The notes under the pieces: generated by a model
Seen by the model: the letters and a program-made list of their open reading frames with translations, nothing else
Told to the model about the DNA's origin: nothing
The model's database searches: none
Source of the DNA: CAZKHG01 sp964552655
Lineage (GTDB): Bacteria > Bacteroidota > Bacteroidia > Bacteroidales > Tenuifilaceae
Reading direction: 5' to 3'
Assembly: GCA_964552655.1 (NCBI GenBank)
Contig: CAZKHG010000049.1
Coordinates: forward strand, 1-25,406
DNA: 25,406 nucleotides
Shown here: one piece after another, positions 1 through 7,813 of the stretch
How positions within the stretch are numbered: the stretch's first letter is position 1
Layout of the letters: each line of letters begins with the position of its first letter
Program-made: the position numbers and the translations under genes

Positions 1-917
1 GCCTGGTAAACTATTCCCTCGATGAGCGAGTAATCAATATTTTCTGAATCTTTATTTATTATAATCAGAATTGCACCATAACAAATGGAGTTATAGATCA
101 TGCCAACAACCATCATCTCCTTCAGGTTGATCAACCTTTCGATAGATTTTGCAGCTATGGATGAAATATTGCCATCGGCAAATTCGTAAAGGGTTTTAGG
201 AATTTTGATCAGCTTATTGGTGACATATTCTTCGATGATATTTTCTGCAACCGGGAATCTTCGGCCAACCGGATTCCAGCCTAAGGTTTCAAGTGTTTTT
301 GACCAGGTTTTTACATCCAGACCGTAAATTCCTTCAACATTTAAAACAGACTTACCTTGATCGTTAGAAGCCACAACATAAACTGCACCAGGAACATGTT
401 TTTCCATACAGGTTCCTAGGTAGTGGTAAATACTTTCTGTTAATGGTAAACCAACCAAATCGGTTGCAGACTGGGCCAAAGCAACAAGTTTACGATTATA
501 AATCTCCTGAGCTTGCTCTGAACTCTTATATGGTGTAATGTCAATTACAAATCCCACCAGCCTGGTTGCTTTCCCTTTATTATCCCTTTGGGATACTTGT
601 GCCCTTCCCAGATACCATTTCCATTCATTCCCTTTAGTTTTTAACCGGAATTCGATTTCTTCCTTAGCAGTTTTTCCGGTGGTTAGCAACTCTATAGCCC
701 TTAATACCTTCTCTTTATCATCGGAATGAACAATCTCGATTACATTATAGATGTTATTATTAAAATCACTTGATTTGTACTCAGTATTACGAAAACTCTG
801 ATCATTTAATTCAAACAAATTACTTGCTAAATCCCATGTCCACAGCCCATCGCTAAGAGGTGGTTGTACAACTTTTAAAATATCCTGATCTGCTTTATTA
901 ATTTCAGGTTCTTTCAT
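1..917 (-). CDS. PAS/GAF-like sensor protein, probably a histidine kinase (partial, C-terminus outside window)
   Basis: An open frame starts at the ATG at 917-915 and stays open to the left edge, giving about 305 residues. Residues about 20-130 read as a PAS fold of the PAS_3 type: there is an LWTWDL start, a charged middle, and the strand RLVGFVIDITPYK that commonly closes a PAS domain. Residues about 140-305 look like a GAF-type sensing region, beginning LVALAQSATDLVGLPL, with a YGAILIIINKD segment that resembles GAF core strands. There is no signal peptide or membrane segment, so a soluble cytoplasmic sensor is likely. Proteins with this build in Bacteroidota usually continue into a histidine kinase, but the kinase core lies outside the window, so that part is inference. 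It is transcribed divergently from the small gene at 1153. The ligand is unknown. Confidence 0.8.
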   Translation of the reverse strand, partial: MKEPEINKADQDILKVVQPPLSDGLWTWDLASNLFELNDQSFRNTEYKSSDFNNNIYNVIEIVHSDDKEKVLRAIELLTTGKTAKEEIEFRLKTKGNEWKWYLGRAQVSQRDNKGKATRLVGFVIDITPYKSSEQAQEIYNRKLVALAQSATDLVGLPLTESIYHYLGTCMEKHVPGAVYVVASNDQGKSVLNVEGIYGLDVKTWSKTLETLGWNPVGRRFPVAENIIEEYVTNKLIKIPKTLYEFADGNISSIAAKSIERLINLKEMMVVGMIYNSICYGAILIIINKDSENIDYSLIEGIVYQ

Positions 918-1041
918 TTGATAGCTTAAAAAATTGCTGATGAAAGATACTAATAATTGGCAATATGATAATAACCGGATAATTCAAAATTCTGTCAACT
1001 TATTTTATGATCTAAAAATCAACTGCTTACAAACAAGGGTG

Positions 1042-1074
1042 TGAAATTGTTAAAAACTTTCATGAAATTGTTAA
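1042..1074. repeat. 12-bp direct repeat pair, 21-bp period (possible operator)
   Basis: TGAAATTGTTAA occurs exactly at 1042-1053 and again at 1063-1074. The copies are 21 bp apart start to start, about two turns of B-DNA, so both would face the same side of the helix. They lie between the divergent sensor gene (start 917) and the ribbon-helix-helix gene (start 1153). This is a plausible regulator binding site, but the DNA is AT-rich and no binding protein is shown. Confidence 0.5.
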
Positions 1075-1096
1075 GTTCTTTAACGGGGGACTGGCG

Positions 1097-1125
1097 TTTG
1101 TTGCAAATTCAAAATATTTTCTTTG
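1097..1125 (+). promoter_or_regulatory. Possible Bacteroidetes-type promoter for the small ribbon-helix-helix gene
   Basis: TTTG at 1097-1100 could be the -33 element and TTTCTTTG at 1118-1125 matches TAnnTTTG at all but one fixed position. The 17-nt spacer is shorter than the usual 19-21. A start of transcription near 1132 would leave a leader of about 20 nt. Confidence 0.25.
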
Positions 1126-1152
1126 TAAATCATTTTCAACCCTCTTTTAAAA

Positions 1153-1353
1153 ATGTACAGACGACCAGGCTTTAAATGCGACAACCTTAAAAGGATTCAC
1201 CGGAAAGAGGTTCTTTTCAATACATCGGAACTTGAGGCCATCAACATTTACTGTAAGCGTTATAAAATTAATAACAAATCAAAATTTTTACGTGAAGCAG
1301 TAATTTCTCAGGTACTTCACAAGTTTAACCAGGATCATCCAAGGCTTTTTTAA
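1153..1353 (+). CDS. Small ribbon-helix-helix-like protein (66 aa)
   Basis: This basic 66-residue protein has a pattern typical of ribbon-helix-helix DNA-binding proteins. A strand RKEVLFNTSE (about 17-26) is followed by helix LEAINIYCKRYKI (about 27-39) and then NKSKFLREAVISQVL (about 41-55), where the S/K-F-xRE-A second helix resembles MobC- and CopG-type regulators. No relaxase, toxin or other mobile-element gene is nearby, so a mobilisation role is not supported. A chromosomal transcription regulator is more likely. It lies alone on the plus strand between two minus-strand genes and ends 18 bp before the convergent end of the TonB receptor. A pair of direct repeats lies 80-110 bp upstream and could be its own operator, which is inference. 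The exact family is not recognised. Confidence 0.6.
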   Translation: MYRRPGFKCDNLKRIHRKEVLFNTSELEAINIYCKRYKINNKSKFLREAVISQVLHKFNQDHPRLF

Positions 1354-1371
1354 TACAAAGCTTAAAGTTTC

Positions 1372-3837
1372 CTAAAATTTAGCGGTAATCTTAATATTGA
1401 TCCTTCTCGCTGTAAGGTAGTTGGGAACTGCATATAATCCGGATTGATTATCCTGATTCTGAACAGTTTGTACCCAAAGGTAGGATATGGTGTTATTAAA
1501 GTTAAGGAGGTTAAAAACTTCTGCGCTAACCCAAAAACCTTTGAGCCATCTCAAGCTGTTTAACGAGTTACCCCCATTTCGTTTGTCATCTTTTAAAACC
1601 TTGGAGAAACCAATGTCAATCCGTTTATACGAAGGCATACGGGAAATCAGATCGTACCTCTCTGATTTTGGAATGCCAAATGGAAGGCCTGTTCCATAGT
1701 GGGCGCTAAGATGAACCCTGTATGTAGGGTTACCAGGAAAATAATCCTGAAAAAAAAGGCCAAGGTTAAAGCGTTGATCAGTTGGGCGAGGATAGTAGCC
1801 CGGGTAAATAATTTTCTCGTTCTGGTTGGTATAGTGATCATTTGTTATATTTTCGCTTGTTTTAAGCACGGAAAGGCTTAACCATGATTCCGCATCTTCC
1901 ACAAGTTCACCGTTCAGTTTAACATCAATACCTGTGGCATATCCTTTGGCCTGATTTTCACCGGAATACCTAATCTGTACATTGTCAATTTTATAGGGGA
2001 TAAGATTGTTTAACCATTTATAGTAAATCTCAGCTGAAAGTTTAAAAGGCCTGTCCCAGGCTTTAAATATGTAATCGGAACCAGCAACTAGGTGAATTGA
2101 TCTTTGGGAGTTAATACCCTTGTTAACCACCCCGTTTTTTAAACGCAATTCCTTATAAAATGGAGGTTGGTAATAGTACCCTCCTGAAATATGAAAGGAT
2201 AAACTATTCTGCCAGTTAGGTAGTATTGATATTGAAATCCTTGGGCTGAAAAGAAGCTCATTATTGAAATTCCAGTAGGAGATCCGTGAACCAACAGTTG
2301 CCACATAGTTAAACCGGATGGTTGAGAATTTAACTTCATCCTGCAGGTAACCTAAAATTCTTGATGAATTTAGCTTTGAAAAGGCTTTTAATGAGTAGGA
2401 GAGGGTTAAATCATTCCCATTGTAAGGGATGGAATACCCCGAAGAATCAATTAAATCCCATTCATTTATCTGATCATGAATTTTTTCGGTTTGATATTTT
2501 AGCCCCCATTTTATCCGGTTAGAGTTTAACGACCAGACTCCTAAATTTTCAAATGAGTAAACATTGGCATAAAGGTAGTTCCTGGCATGATTTAAGAACC
2601 CACCAATCCCAACATTTATAAGGCTATCGCCATAGGTACTTGAACCTATTGTGTTGTCAAGTTCATTTAGAAGGTATTGTCCCAAAATATCAAATGTCTC
2701 TCGCTCATTGGAAATATAGCTACTGGCAATGAATTTTACCTGAAGGTTTTCCAGCGGCCTGTATTCTGCAGTGATAGCGCCAACTCCCGTTTCAAACAGG
2801 TTAACTTCCTGACCTTCGTAATACACCTTCAAAAGCAAAGCATTGTTAAATGTACCAAATTTTGTCTCCCTTACATCCGGCACAAACCGGTAACGATTTG
2901 TTGAATAGCTGCCCAACAATGATAAATTGAATTTTTGCGAAAAAGAATAGCTGATCAATGTTTGAAAATCCAGGTAGGATGGTTTGTAATCGCCGCTAAT
3001 ATCGAGCGTATTAAGTAAGTATTCCGATGTTTTATACCTGAAACCTGCTATTGCAGAGAGTTTTTTGTTTTTTCCAAGCCCTTCTATGGTTATATTCGAT
3101 CCTAGTAAACTCAAACCAACATTGGCAGCATATCTGGTTGGTTTACGATAATGTACATTAAGCACCGACGACATCTTATCGCCAAACTCGGTATTGAAAC
3201 CACCAGCTGAAAATTCAACCCCTGAAACCATATCGGGGTTGATAAAGCTTAACCCTTCCTGCTGGCCTGATCGGACAAGGAATGGCCTATATATTTCTAT
3301 ATCATTTACATAAACCAGATTTTCATCAAAATTGCCACCTCTTACTGAGTATTGTGCACTCAGCTCATTGGAGGAGCTGACTCCCGGGAGAGATTTTAGC
3401 AACGATTCGAAGTTCCCCGATACATCCGGGAGAAACTTGATATCTTTAACCTCAATTTTTTCAATATTGCTGTACCTTTTATGTGAGCTCGTTATTGTAA
3501 CTTCATCTATATTCCGGTAGCTGTGTTCCAGGGTTACTAAAAGTTCTTTTATTTCTGAATTTTCGAGTTTAACAACCAGGGAATGATCAATATAACCAAC
3601 ACATGTAAAACGAATTCTGACATTCTTTTTCGCGGGAATTGTTAGCCGGAACCGGCCATTTTCATCGGTTGAAGTTCCAATCTCGATTCCTTCAACAACT
3701 ATTGTTACCAGTTCAATCGGAGCATCAGAAGAATCTTTAACAATACCATATATACTGCCGGTTTCCTGCGAGAAAAGGTTCAGCTTGAGAATACTTAAAA
3801 ATATAATTAGATATATAGATAGCCTCTTAAAAATCAT
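1372..3837 (-). CDS. TonB-dependent receptor with carboxypeptidase-regulatory-like N-terminal domain
   Basis: This is an outer-membrane beta-barrel that imports a ligand using TonB energy. The 821-residue product starts with a signal peptide (hydrophobic IYLIIFLSILKLNLFS, probably cleaved near SQ at 23-24). Residues about 26-105 form a carboxypeptidase-regulatory-like domain with the GxVxD start and the TDENGRF turn. A plug domain follows at about 125-235, with LLKSLPGVSS and YSVRGGNFDENLVYVNDIEIYRP. The remainder is barrel, and the last residues INIKITAKF end in the C-terminal phenylalanine expected of outer-membrane barrels. It is shorter than SusC proteins and has no SusD partner next to it, so it is not part of the pectin locus. 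The substrate cannot be told from the sequence. It shares a 122-bp divergent intergenic region with the YjbQ-family gene. Confidence 0.92.
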   Translation of the reverse strand: MIFKRLSIYLIIFLSILKLNLFSQETGSIYGIVKDSSDAPIELVTIVVEGIEIGTSTDENGRFRLTIPAKKNVRIRFTCVGYIDHSLVVKLENSEIKELLVTLEHSYRNIDEVTITSSHKRYSNIEKIEVKDIKFLPDVSGNFESLLKSLPGVSSSNELSAQYSVRGGNFDENLVYVNDIEIYRPFLVRSGQQEGLSFINPDMVSGVEFSAGGFNTEFGDKMSSVLNVHYRKPTRYAANVGLSLLGSNITIEGLGKNKKLSAIAGFRYKTSEYLLNTLDISGDYKPSYLDFQTLISYSFSQKFNLSLLGSYSTNRYRFVPDVRETKFGTFNNALLLKVYYEGQEVNLFETGVGAITAEYRPLENLQVKFIASSYISNERETFDILGQYLLNELDNTIGSSTYGDSLINVGIGGFLNHARNYLYANVYSFENLGVWSLNSNRIKWGLKYQTEKIHDQINEWDLIDSSGYSIPYNGNDLTLSYSLKAFSKLNSSRILGYLQDEVKFSTIRFNYVATVGSRISYWNFNNELLFSPRISISILPNWQNSLSFHISGGYYYQPPFYKELRLKNGVVNKGINSQRSIHLVAGSDYIFKAWDRPFKLSAEIYYKWLNNLIPYKIDNVQIRYSGENQAKGYATGIDVKLNGELVEDAESWLSLSVLKTSENITNDHYTNQNEKIIYPGYYPRPTDQRFNLGLFFQDYFPGNPTYRVHLSAHYGTGLPFGIPKSERYDLISRMPSYKRIDIGFSKVLKDDKRNGGNSLNSLRWLKGFWVSAEVFNLLNFNNTISYLWVQTVQNQDNQSGLYAVPNYLTARRINIKITAKF

Positions 3838-3881
3838 ACATTAAGTAGTATTGACTATAAAAAACAGGTGATTGCCAGAAA

Positions 3882-3909
3882 AATTGTTTCGAATTTAGTA
3901 ATTGTTTCG
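3882..3909. repeat. 10-bp direct repeat in divergent intergenic region
   Basis: AATTGTTTCG occurs at 3882-3891 and 3900-3909, 18 bp apart start to start, in the 122-bp gap between the TonB receptor and the YjbQ gene. It could be a regulator site for either gene. Chance in AT-rich DNA is also possible. Confidence 0.35.
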
Positions 3910-3959
3910 TTTTGTTTTTATTTTTATTCACTTAAACGGGGGGAACATAATCAAATAAT

Positions 3960-4370
3960 ATGGTTGAACAGCTTGAGTTTTCATTACCACAGTACCCAAA
4001 AGGTTATCATCTGATTACGAATGTAATTTTGAAAAGTCTTCCAACATTACCTGAAAAGGGATTGTTGAATATTTTTATTAAACACACTTCTGCAGCGATA
4101 ACATTAAATGAGAATGCAGACCCTACTGTTCGCCAGGATTTTGAAACTATATTCTCAAGGTTGATTCCAGAGGGTCAACCCTGGTACCAGCATAATAGTG
4201 AGGGAGATGATGATATGCCTGCTCACATTAAATCTTCGATTTTGGGACAATCACTTACTATTCCAATTACCGATGGCAGGTTAAATTTGGGGATTTGGCA
4301 GGGTATTTACCTTTGCGAGTTTAGAAATTATGGGGGATCAAGAAAATTTGTTGTAACATTAATTAGTTGA
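3960..4370 (+). CDS. YjbQ family (UPF0047) protein, secondary thiamine-phosphate synthase type
   Basis: The 136-residue length and motifs fit the YjbQ/UPF0047 family. Visible conserved stretches are KHTSAAITLNENADP (H42, N52, D54), the HNSEGDDDMPAHIK segment (H78, acidic run, H89), and the C-terminal LGIWQGIYLCEFRNYGGSRK (about 110-128). The conserved histidine and acidic residues are all present, so the active pocket looks intact. Some members rescue thiamine-phosphate synthase mutants weakly, which gave the family its annotation name, but the physiological role is not settled. No thiamine gene or TPP riboswitch is seen nearby. It appears to be a single-gene unit: it is divergent from the TonB receptor and more than 300 bp ahead of iorA. 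A G-rich run at 3938-3943 lies upstream but too far from the ATG for a clear ribosome site. Confidence 0.88.
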   Translation: MVEQLEFSLPQYPKGYHLITNVILKSLPTLPEKGLLNIFIKHTSAAITLNENADPTVRQDFETIFSRLIPEGQPWYQHNSEGDDDMPAHIKSSILGQSLTIPITDGRLNLGIWQGIYLCEFRNYGGSRKFVVTLIS

Positions 4371-4694
4371 TATCAAAATTTTGAATTTTATAATTAAAGA
4401 ACTTTAAATTTTGCTAATTACAATTTATCAACGAATCAATAAATTCTGGTTGAGTATTTCAAAAACTTTGATATTTTTGCTTTAAATATTGCATTCATTT
4501 AACGGAAATACTTAAAAACTTTAATCTAAAGCAAATCAAGTAATTAATGTGTACACTTTACATATATTATTTACACAATGTTGCACAAAATGTAGGATAT
4601 TTAAAGCGGTTTGGTGGCTTATGAGATTTTATCAGTTACTAAACGTTCTTTAATTTATCAATATCATTAATCAAAGCAAAAATCAGAATAATAT
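4371..4694. other. Intergenic region between YjbQ gene and iorA
   Basis: These 324 bp are very AT-rich and hold no credible gene. Right after the YjbQ stop there is a 12-nt perfect palindrome, TCAAAATTTTGA at 4373-4384, too AT-rich to call a terminator. A candidate promoter for iorA is listed separately. No riboswitch or RNA gene was recognised. Confidence 0.5.
4450..4479 (+). promoter_or_regulatory. Candidate Bacteroidetes promoter upstream of iorA
   Basis: TTG at 4450-4452, a 19-nt spacer and TATTTTTG at 4472-4479 fit the Bacteroidetes consensus of TTTG and TAnnTTTG. Transcription would begin near 4486, leaving an untranslated leader of about 200 nt before iorA at 4695. That is long, so another promoter closer to the gene is possible. 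Confidence 0.35.
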
Positions 4695-6302
4695 ATGGAG
4701 AAACTTTTATTACTTGGGGATGAGGCAATAGCTCAGGGAGCTATAGATGGAGGGCTTTCGGGTATTTATGCTTATCCGGGAACTCCCTCTACTGAGATTA
4801 TGGAGTTCGTTCAGGGCTCTAAACAGGCAGCTGAACTGAACATTCACCGGATGTGGTCGGCAAATGAGAAGACTGCCATGGAATCAGCTCTGGGAATGTC
4901 GTATGCAGGCAAAAGGGCGATGGTCTGCTTCAAGCATGTTGGCCTTAATGTTGCCGCCGATGCATTTCTAAATGCATCAATTACTGGAGTTAATGGTGGA
5001 TTAATTGTAGTCTCAGCCGACGATCCTTCAATGCACTCTTCTCAAAACGAACAGGATTCAAGGTTCTATGCGAAATTTGCCATGATCCCTGTTCTTGAAC
5101 CATCCAATCAGCAGGAGGCTTACGAGATGGCCTACCATGGATTTGAGCTTTCCGAGAAGATGAATGTCCCGGTTATGCTTCGCATTACCACCAGAATGGC
5201 ACACTCAAGGGCCGATGTTAAAAGATTACCCGTGAAAAAACAGAACGATCTCAGGTTGCCATCTGATTCCTGTCAGTTTGTTCTACTGCCCTCAATTGCC
5301 CGCAAAAACTATAAGAAGCTTCTTGCCACTCAACCTGCCATGGAGCTGGAATCTGAAAGTTCAACTTATAATCAGCTGATTGATGGCCCCAACAGGAAAT
5401 TAGGTATCATTGCTGCTGGCTTGGCTTATAACTACCTGTTTGAGAATTTTGAAAATGGTAATGTACCGTACCCTGTTCTCAAGCTAAGCCAATATCCTTT
5501 GCCCAGAAAAAAGCTGGAACACCTTTATAATTCATGTGATGAGATACTAGTTCTTGAAGATGGTTACCCAATAATTGAGGAGATGATTAAAGGATTCCTT
5601 AATGTTGGTAAACCTGTTCATGGCCGACTTGATGGTACATTACCCAGAGATGGTGAACTGAATCCAAACAATGTTGCCAAAGCTCTTGGTATTTCAATTG
5701 ATGAAGGAGAAGATGTACCAATACTTGTAACCAGCAGACCGCCATCACTTTGCCAGGGGTGCGGGCATAGGGATGTATTTGAAGATCTGAATGAAGTGTT
5801 GAAAGAGTATGGCCCAGGTCGGGTATTTTCGGATATCGGATGCTACACGTTAGCCGCCCTTCCACCGTTTAATGCCGTTAACTCTTGTGTTGATATGGGG
5901 GCCTCAATTACCATGGCCAAAGGAGCCTCAGATGCCGGGTTATTCCCTGCTGTAGCAGTTATTGGCGATTCAACCTTTACCCACAGTGGGATGACCGGTT
6001 TGCTCGATTGCGTTGTGGAGAATACCCCGATTACCATTATCATTTCTGATAATTCAACTACCGGAATGACCGGTGGTCAAACTTCATCTGCAACCGGTCG
6101 TTTAGATCAAATCTGTAAGGGAATTGGGGTTCACCCTGATCATATCAAGGTGATCACCCCTTTAAAAAAGTACCATCAGGAGAATATGAAAATAATACGA
6201 GAAGAGCTTGAATACCGGGGTTTATCTGTAATCATTCCTCAGCGTGAGTGTATTCAGACCTTTGCCAGAAGGAAAAAATCTGAGAAACAGGATGTAGAGT
6301 AG
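4695..6302 (+). CDS. iorA: Indolepyruvate:ferredoxin oxidoreductase alpha subunit, form without C-terminal ferredoxin domain
   Basis: With IorB this enzyme oxidatively decarboxylates aryl pyruvates from aromatic amino acids to aryl-acetyl-CoA, passing electrons to ferredoxin. The 535-residue chain begins with the pyrimidine-binding thiamine diphosphate domain (GLSGIYAYPGTPSTEI at about 20-35, then SANEKTAMESALGMSYAGKR). The C-terminal thiamine diphosphate domain has SLCQGCGHRDVF (C353, C356) and the cofactor motif from GDS (424-426) to DNSTTGMTGGQ (452-462). Classical IorA proteins of 600 or more residues end in two 4Fe-4S ferredoxin motifs. Here the chain ends soon after VIIPQRECIQTF, with no CxxCxxC pattern in the tail or in the 32-nt gap before iorB, so this does not look like a frameshift. 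I recall short forms in other Bacteroidota, but that needs checking. It is co-transcribed with iorB. Confidence 0.9.
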   Translation: MEKLLLLGDEAIAQGAIDGGLSGIYAYPGTPSTEIMEFVQGSKQAAELNIHRMWSANEKTAMESALGMSYAGKRAMVCFKHVGLNVAADAFLNASITGVNGGLIVVSADDPSMHSSQNEQDSRFYAKFAMIPVLEPSNQQEAYEMAYHGFELSEKMNVPVMLRITTRMAHSRADVKRLPVKKQNDLRLPSDSCQFVLLPSIARKNYKKLLATQPAMELESESSTYNQLIDGPNRKLGIIAAGLAYNYLFENFENGNVPYPVLKLSQYPLPRKKLEHLYNSCDEILVLEDGYPIIEEMIKGFLNVGKPVHGRLDGTLPRDGELNPNNVAKALGISIDEGEDVPILVTSRPPSLCQGCGHRDVFEDLNEVLKEYGPGRVFSDIGCYTLAALPPFNAVNSCVDMGASITMAKGASDAGLFPAVAVIGDSTFTHSGMTGLLDCVVENTPITIIISDNSTTGMTGGQTSSATGRLDQICKGIGVHPDHIKVITPLKKYHQENMKIIREELEYRGLSVIIPQRECIQTFARRKKSEKQDVE

Positions 6303-6334
6303 TTCAACCTATAAAATTATTATAACTGAAAGCT

Positions 6335-6916
6335 ATGAAAACCGATATAATACTTGCAGGAGTTGGCGGGCAGGGAATCCTATCAATTGCTGCTGCAATT
6401 GGTTTGGCTGCCCTTAAAAGCAACCTCTACATAAAACAGTCCGAAGTCCATGGGATGAGCCAGCGGGGAGGCGATGTGCAATCACACCTCAGGATTTCAG
6501 ATAAACCTATTGCCTCAGATCTTATCCCGAAAGGGAAAGCTGATCTGATCCTCTCCGTTGAACCAATGGAAGGATTGCGTTATTTACCGTTTCTTTTTAA
6601 GAGTGGATGGCTGGTTACAAACACCCAACCATTTATTAATATTCCCAATTACCCTTCAACAGAGGATTTGATTAAACAAATCCAGGGGGTGAAAAACCAT
6701 ATCCTGATTGATGCTGATGCAATAGCCAAGCAGGCCGGTTCCTCCCGTTCATCCAACATTGTTATGCTAGGCGCAGCATCACCATTTATTGATATTCCGT
6801 TAAACATGCTTGAAGAGGGAATTAAGGAACTCTTTTGGAGAAAAGGGCAGGATATTGTAAATGCCAATCTAAAGGCCCTCCATGCCGGACGAGAATTTTC
6901 AGAAAAAAACAGGTAA
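6335..6916 (+). CDS. iorB: Indolepyruvate:ferredoxin oxidoreductase beta subunit
   Basis: The 193-residue protein is the gamma-type catalytic domain partner of IorA. Its N-terminus carries the glycine-rich signature ILAGVGGQGILS (GVGGQG at residues 9-14), followed by SEVHGMSQRGGDVQSHLRIS at about 35-54, both diagnostic of the 2-oxoacid:acceptor oxidoreductase gamma/IorB family. Length is normal for IorB. It starts 32 nt after the iorA stop and is followed at once by a strong hairpin terminator, so iorA-iorB forms a two-gene operon. The complex is expected in the cytoplasm, where it would use a separate ferredoxin as electron acceptor. Confidence 0.92.
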   Translation: MKTDIILAGVGGQGILSIAAAIGLAALKSNLYIKQSEVHGMSQRGGDVQSHLRISDKPIASDLIPKGKADLILSVEPMEGLRYLPFLFKSGWLVTNTQPFINIPNYPSTEDLIKQIQGVKNHILIDADAIAKQAGSSRSSNIVMLGAASPFIDIPLNMLEEGIKELFWRKGQDIVNANLKALHAGREFSEKNR

Positions 6917-6921
6917 TTATA

Positions 6922-6951
6922 AAAAAACCCCTTATTATTGAGGGGTTTTTT
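6922..6951 (+). terminator. Intrinsic terminator after iorAB
   Basis: An 11-bp perfect stem, AAAAAACCCCT (6922-6932) pairing with AGGGGTTTTTT (6941-6951), has an 8-nt loop, and the right arm itself supplies the T-run. It begins six bases after the iorB stop. Confidence 0.88.
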
Positions 6952-6976
6952 GTTTACATAATGATTTAAGAACTAA

Positions 6977-7041
6977 GATTAACGATTTTTGATTTCAGAT
7001 TTTTGTCAACAACTCATTCGTATATTCTTAAATTGTTAATC
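6977..7041. repeat. Imperfect inverted repeat upstream of the LytS-like kinase
   Basis: GATTAACGATTT (6977-6988) is matched in reverse complement at 11 of 12 positions by AAATTGTTAATC (7030-7041). The interval also holds a direct repeat of GATTTTTG at 6984-6991 and 6998-7005. It lies 40-110 bp before the kinase start and may hold regulator sites, or it may be simple AT-rich repetition. Confidence 0.35.
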
Positions 7042-7083
7042 GTAAATCGCAAACCGAATTGATAATTGGAAATATAAGTCAAC

Positions 7084-7812
7084 ATGAACGTAATTATTTT
7101 TTATACTATTATAGTGCTGCTAATATTTTCCTCAATTTATCTTATTTATAGAATTAATAAATTATCAAAACTCAAAGCAGAATTGGAGTACAAGAATCTG
7201 ATTCTTCAACTCAACCCGCATTTTATTTTCAACTCGTTAACCGCAATCCAGAACTATATCCTCACCACCGAAACTCAAAATGCCAGCACTTACCTTTCAG
7301 GTTTATCCAGGTTAATCCGCTTATCCCTGGAAAATTCCAGGACAATGATGGTTACGCTTGACAAGGAAATAACATTTACCAGGCTCTTTCTAGAAATGCA
7401 AAGCATCAGGTTTGAGGGTAGGTTTAAGCATTCTGTGGATGTTGATACCCAGATAGCACCTGACCTGGTTCTGGTTCCGCCAATGCTGATTCAACCATTT
7501 ATTAATAATATCGCAGAGCATGGTTTTATCAGGTTTTCAAACAATGGTGAGTTGAATATCATTTTTAAAAAAATACATAACGATATTCTCATAGAGATTG
7601 AAGATGTATGTTTTGATTTTAAAATTGATACCAAAGTTGTCATAAAATCAGTTGAGCATTACTTTGAGCAAACCAAAGACAATGTATTAGATAGAATTAA
7701 TAAGTTAAAAAGGGCCACGGGCCAGAATGTTCAATTATCCATTGACCATTTATCTGGATCGATAGGCGATAAAAAGGGCATGGTTATCAGATTAATATTA
7801 CCTATAAAATAA
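7084..7812 (+). CDS. LytS-like membrane histidine kinase with degenerate ATPase domain
   Basis: This 242-residue protein has one N-terminal membrane helix (about 3-22), a short linker, and a His_kinase (LytS/YehU) domain. The phosphoacceptor box LNPHFIFN is intact with H46 as the expected phosphorylated residue. There is no extracellular sensor domain. The ATP-binding half is unusual. The N-box reads QPFINNIAEHG (137-147), keeping N142 but with N141 where family members normally have Glu. The first glycine box, normally DxGxG, reads DVCFD (174-178), so both glycines are lost, and no clear second glycine box is visible. It could bind ATP weakly, act as a phosphatase or scaffold, or be regulated in another way. 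The stop is one base before the ATG of the response regulator, so the two are almost certainly translationally coupled. Confidence 0.88.
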   Translation: MNVIIFYTIIVLLIFSSIYLIYRINKLSKLKAELEYKNLILQLNPHFIFNSLTAIQNYILTTETQNASTYLSGLSRLIRLSLENSRTMMVTLDKEITFTRLFLEMQSIRFEGRFKHSVDVDTQIAPDLVLVPPMLIQPFINNIAEHGFIRFSNNGELNIIFKKIHNDILIEIEDVCFDFKIDTKVVIKSVEHYFEQTKDNVLDRINKLKRATGQNVQLSIDHLSGSIGDKKGMVIRLILPIK

Positions 7813-7813
7813 A

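Noticed and set aside
1153..1353. Mobilisation (MobC-type) gene marking an integrated element
   Set aside because: No relaxase, integrase, direct-repeat ends or foreign composition were seen nearby. The similarity is to the fold only.
1372..3837. TonB receptor as part of a second SusCD glycan locus
   Set aside because: It is about 250 residues shorter than SusC, lacks a SusD neighbour, and has no carbohydrate enzymes beside it.
3838..3959. TPP riboswitch upstream of the YjbQ gene
   Set aside because: The 122-bp gap shows no thi-box sequence, and the family link to thiamine is weak.
5599..6043. Minus-strand open frames inside iorA
   Set aside because: They are shadows of the strongly conserved iorA frame and show no protein family features.
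6303..6334. Possible frameshift hiding the ferredoxin domain of IorA
   Set aside because: The gap to iorB is only 32 nt and contains no cysteine-rich coding potential in any frame, so the short form looks genuine.
6984..7005. GATTTTTG repeats as the start of a CRISPR-like or tandem array
   Set aside because: There are only two 8-mer copies in AT-rich DNA with no regular spacer.
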